Source: Deltaproteobacteria bacterium
GTDB lineage: Bacteria > Desulfobacterota > Desulfobulbia > Desulfobulbales > BM004
Length of the DNA stretch: 7,924 bases
Direction of reading: 5' to 3'
Assembly: GCA_019312695.1 (NCBI GenBank)
Contig: JAFDCT010000299.1
Coordinates: forward strand, 1 to 7,924
The notes under the pieces are model-generated. The model did no database searches, was not told where the DNA came from, and saw only the letters and a program-made list of their open reading frames with translations. Numbering within the stretch: position 1 is the stretch's first letter; each line of letters opens with the position of its first letter. Of this stretch, positions 6,472 through 7,924 are shown one piece after another. A program made the translations under genes and the position numbers.

Positions 6472-6501
6472 CCCGGGAATATCTTTTTTGGTGCCCCGGC
6501 T
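6470..6501 (+). terminator. Weak GC-rich hairpin after the antiporter
   Basis: AGCCCGGG (6470-6477, overlapping the stop codon) can pair with CCCCGGCT (6494-6501) over 8 positions with one mismatch and a 16-nt loop. No T-run follows, so it is a poor intrinsic terminator. It directly abuts the TTGACA element in front of serA, so it may separate the two transcription units. Confidence 0.25.
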
Positions 6502-6517
6502 CTTGACAACTTGTTTC
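6502..6517 (+). promoter_or_regulatory. TTGACA-containing element, copy 2 (serA upstream)
   Basis: CTTGACAACTTGTTTC differs by one base from the element at 4206-4221. TTGACA (6503-6508) would be a -35 box; the -10 at the right distance is poor (TTAAGC, 6525-6530, or TAAGCC, 6526-6531). If used, transcription would begin within a few bases of the serA ATG at 6540, giving a leaderless or nearly leaderless message. Confidence 0.4.
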
Positions 6518-6539
6518 AATCCAGTTAAGCCCAATAGCT

Positions 6540-7724
6540 ATGGAACCCTACCGCATTAAAACAATAAATCGCATCGCCCCAGAAGGACTGGCTCTTTTCG
6601 GCCCAAATTTTTTAGTCAGTTCGGACGAGGCCAGACCACACGGTATTGTCGTTCGCAGCAGTCCGGTTGATACGGATGATTACCCTACACTGCTGGCAGT
6701 GGCAAGAGCCGGAGCCGGTGTAAATAATATTACGGTGGACAAGGCCACGGAGCATGGCATCTGCGTCTTTAATACTCCAGGCGCCAATGCCAATGCCGTT
6801 GCCGAGTTGCTGTTCACCATGCTTGGTACCATGGTACGGCATATTCATAAGGGGGTTGAGTTCTGCAAAGAGCTTGCAGGCCTCGAAGATGCAGCTATAA
6901 GCAAAGCGGTAGAATCCCGCAAGTCCGCCTTTCGCGGAATGGAACTGGCAGGCAAGACTCTTGGTGTCATTGGTGTGGGAAAAATTGGTGTTATGGTGGC
7001 TAATGGGGGTGTGCAGAGACAGATGCGGGTCGTGGCTTTTGATCCTTTCCCTGCCATTGAAAACATCCATGCCCTATCCTATGACGTTAAGCTCACCAGG
7101 AACCTTGGAAGCGTGCTGCAGCAGTCTGACATTGTCACTATCCATGTGCCATTGAACCAAAAGACCCATGGATTGGTAAACCGTGAATTCATTAGACAAA
7201 TGAAGCAGGGAGCCACCCTGATCAATTTTGCCCGGGGTGAAATAGTGGAAGATGAAGCAGTGCTCGCAGCCCTTGATGAGGAAAAGCTGGACGGTTATAT
7301 CACAGATTTTCCCAATAGAAAAAATCTGAATCACCCCCGGGTGCTGACATCCCCGCATCTTGGTGCCAGCACCGAGGAAAGCGAGGAAAACTGCGCCTGT
7401 CTTGCTGTTTCAGAGTTAAAGGACTTCCTGGAATATGGCACCATAAGCCGCTCGGTTAACTTCCCGACAGTGGAATCGATCCCCTCCGGAAGCTGTCATT
7501 CACGGCTCATTATGATAAACAGGGATATTCCCGGCATGATCGGTTTTGCCTCAAACATTATCGGCTCCAACAATATAAACATCGCAAGCTACATCAATGA
7601 AAGCAACGGCCTCATTGGCTATAATATTATTGATGTCCAGTCCCCGGTTTCTCAGGAGGTAATTGATAAAATCGAATCACATCAGGATGTTATTCGCACC
7701 AGAATTATTTCCTGCCATAACTAG
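6540..7724 (+). CDS. serA: D-3-phosphoglycerate dehydrogenase, short ACT-containing type
   Basis: The 394-residue product oxidises 3-phosphoglycerate to 3-phosphohydroxypyruvate with NAD, the entry step of serine synthesis in the cytosol. Domains are an N-terminal substrate half with ARAGAGVNNITVDKATEHGI (55-74), a Rossmann domain with GVGKIG (145-150) and the acidic Asp168 that favours NAD, ARGEIV with catalytic Arg232, SPHLGAST with catalytic His273, and a C-terminal ACT domain (about 321-394, with RDIPGMIGFASNIIG) usually sensing serine. There is no intervening ASB domain. At the third catalytic position the usual DVFxxEP is replaced by TDFPN (255-259), a variant I associate with a clostridial-type SerA subgroup. 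The ATG at 6540 fits the family start (YRIKTINRIAPEGL), yet no Shine-Dalgarno precedes it, and an in-frame stop lies at 6504-6506. The gene is 68 nt after the antiporter and 9 nt before the next gene. Confidence 0.93.
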   Translation: MEPYRIKTINRIAPEGLALFGPNFLVSSDEARPHGIVVRSSPVDTDDYPTLLAVARAGAGVNNITVDKATEHGICVFNTPGANANAVAELLFTMLGTMVRHIHKGVEFCKELAGLEDAAISKAVESRKSAFRGMELAGKTLGVIGVGKIGVMVANGGVQRQMRVVAFDPFPAIENIHALSYDVKLTRNLGSVLQQSDIVTIHVPLNQKTHGLVNREFIRQMKQGATLINFARGEIVEDEAVLAALDEEKLDGYITDFPNRKNLNHPRVLTSPHLGASTEESEENCACLAVSELKDFLEYGTISRSVNFPTVESIPSGSCHSRLIMINRDIPGMIGFASNIIGSNNINIASYINESNGLIGYNIIDVQSPVSQEVIDKIESHQDVIRTRIISCHN

Positions 7725-7733
7725 TCTTTGACG

Positions 7734-7924
7734 ATGGCCCTCGTAAATATTGAATCCGTACAGCGCGTGTTATTGCAAAAGCTGGAAAAACTGCGGCCGC
7801 CACAGGGCATTGAACTTCTTTCATATAAGCGCAACAGGTCCATAGCCGTTCTTTTGCTGGCCGACGATAATTTTCTGGTGCGTAAACGGGGATACCGGGA
7901 AGAAGAACAGGTCATAGACAAGGA
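7734..7924 (+). CDS. Unrecognised protein, N-terminal part (cut by window edge)
   Basis: An ATG 9 nt after the serA stop opens a frame that runs to the window end for 63 codons plus two bases. The protein begins MALVNIESVQRVLLQKLEKL and continues with LRPPQGIELLSYKRNRSIAVL (20-40), DDNFLVRKRGYREEE (44-58) and IDK. It looks soluble, with a probable amphipathic N-terminal helix (7-19) followed by a hydrophobic strand (38-43). I do not recognise the family. Codon use resembles that of serA, and the short gap suggests cotranscription with it. No Shine-Dalgarno is evident, so it may rely on coupling to serA translation or start further in. A competing minus-strand frame over the same bases shows no family resemblance. 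Confidence 0.65.
   Translation, partial: MALVNIESVQRVLLQKLEKLRPPQGIELLSYKRNRSIAVLLLADDNFLVRKRGYREEEQVIDK

Noticed and set aside
7721..7921. 66-codon minus-strand frame at the right edge
   Set aside because: It overlaps the serA stop and the better-placed plus-strand frame at 7734, and has no family resemblance.

Overview
The window is an ordinary-looking bacterial chromosome segment of moderate GC. It is gene-dense, every complete gene starts with ATG, and most have Shine-Dalgarno sites. Gene content suggests an anaerobe, most plausibly a sulfate-reducer-type Desulfobacterota, with a Firmicute (Clostridia-like) as the alternative. The pointers are a NapH-like membrane polyferredoxin preceded by a tiny CxxC membrane protein, an MTH1187-type thiamine-binding protein, a 'DFPN'-type short SerA and a soluble alanine dehydrogenase. 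The taxonomic call is inference only. I see no mobile element, CRISPR array, tRNA or rRNA.

Layout. Positions 1-516 (minus strand) hold the first 172 codons of nadB (L-aspartate oxidase), cut by the window edge. Diverging from it is a tight plus-strand operon at 784-2178: an MTH1187-family thiamine-binding protein, a 54-residue single-pass membrane protein ending in CLSCIGIG (1104-1268), and a polytopic 4Fe-4S protein (1270-2178). The gaps are 5 and 1 nt. An exported protein with two SH3b domains follows at 2242-2742. A 264-nt spacer with several inverted repeats separates it from a convergent alanine dehydrogenase gene (ald, 3007-4125, minus).

The ald gene diverges from a 712-residue CPA2-type cation:proton antiporter homologue with two C-terminal universal-stress-like domains (4333-6471). 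Then come a 3-phosphoglycerate dehydrogenase gene (serA, 6540-7724) and the start of an unrecognised gene (7734 to the edge).

How the parts may work together. NadB, Ald and SerA cover NAD, alanine and serine metabolism and are probably independent transcription units. The most system-like piece is the 784-2178 operon: a thiamine/pyrimidine-binding cytosolic protein translationally linked to a membrane redox pair, namely a CxxC mini-protein and a polyferredoxin with three CxxxCPxG motifs and two ferredoxin-type clusters. Three enzymes or transporters differ at functionally important residues. Ald has Gly198-Arg199 where the NAD-selective Asp198 is expected. The antiporter has Asn168-Asn169 where the ion-binding Asp-Asp pair is expected. 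SerA lacks the classical catalytic Glu. A 16-nt element containing TTGACA (15 of 16 identical) lies upstream of both the antiporter and serA.
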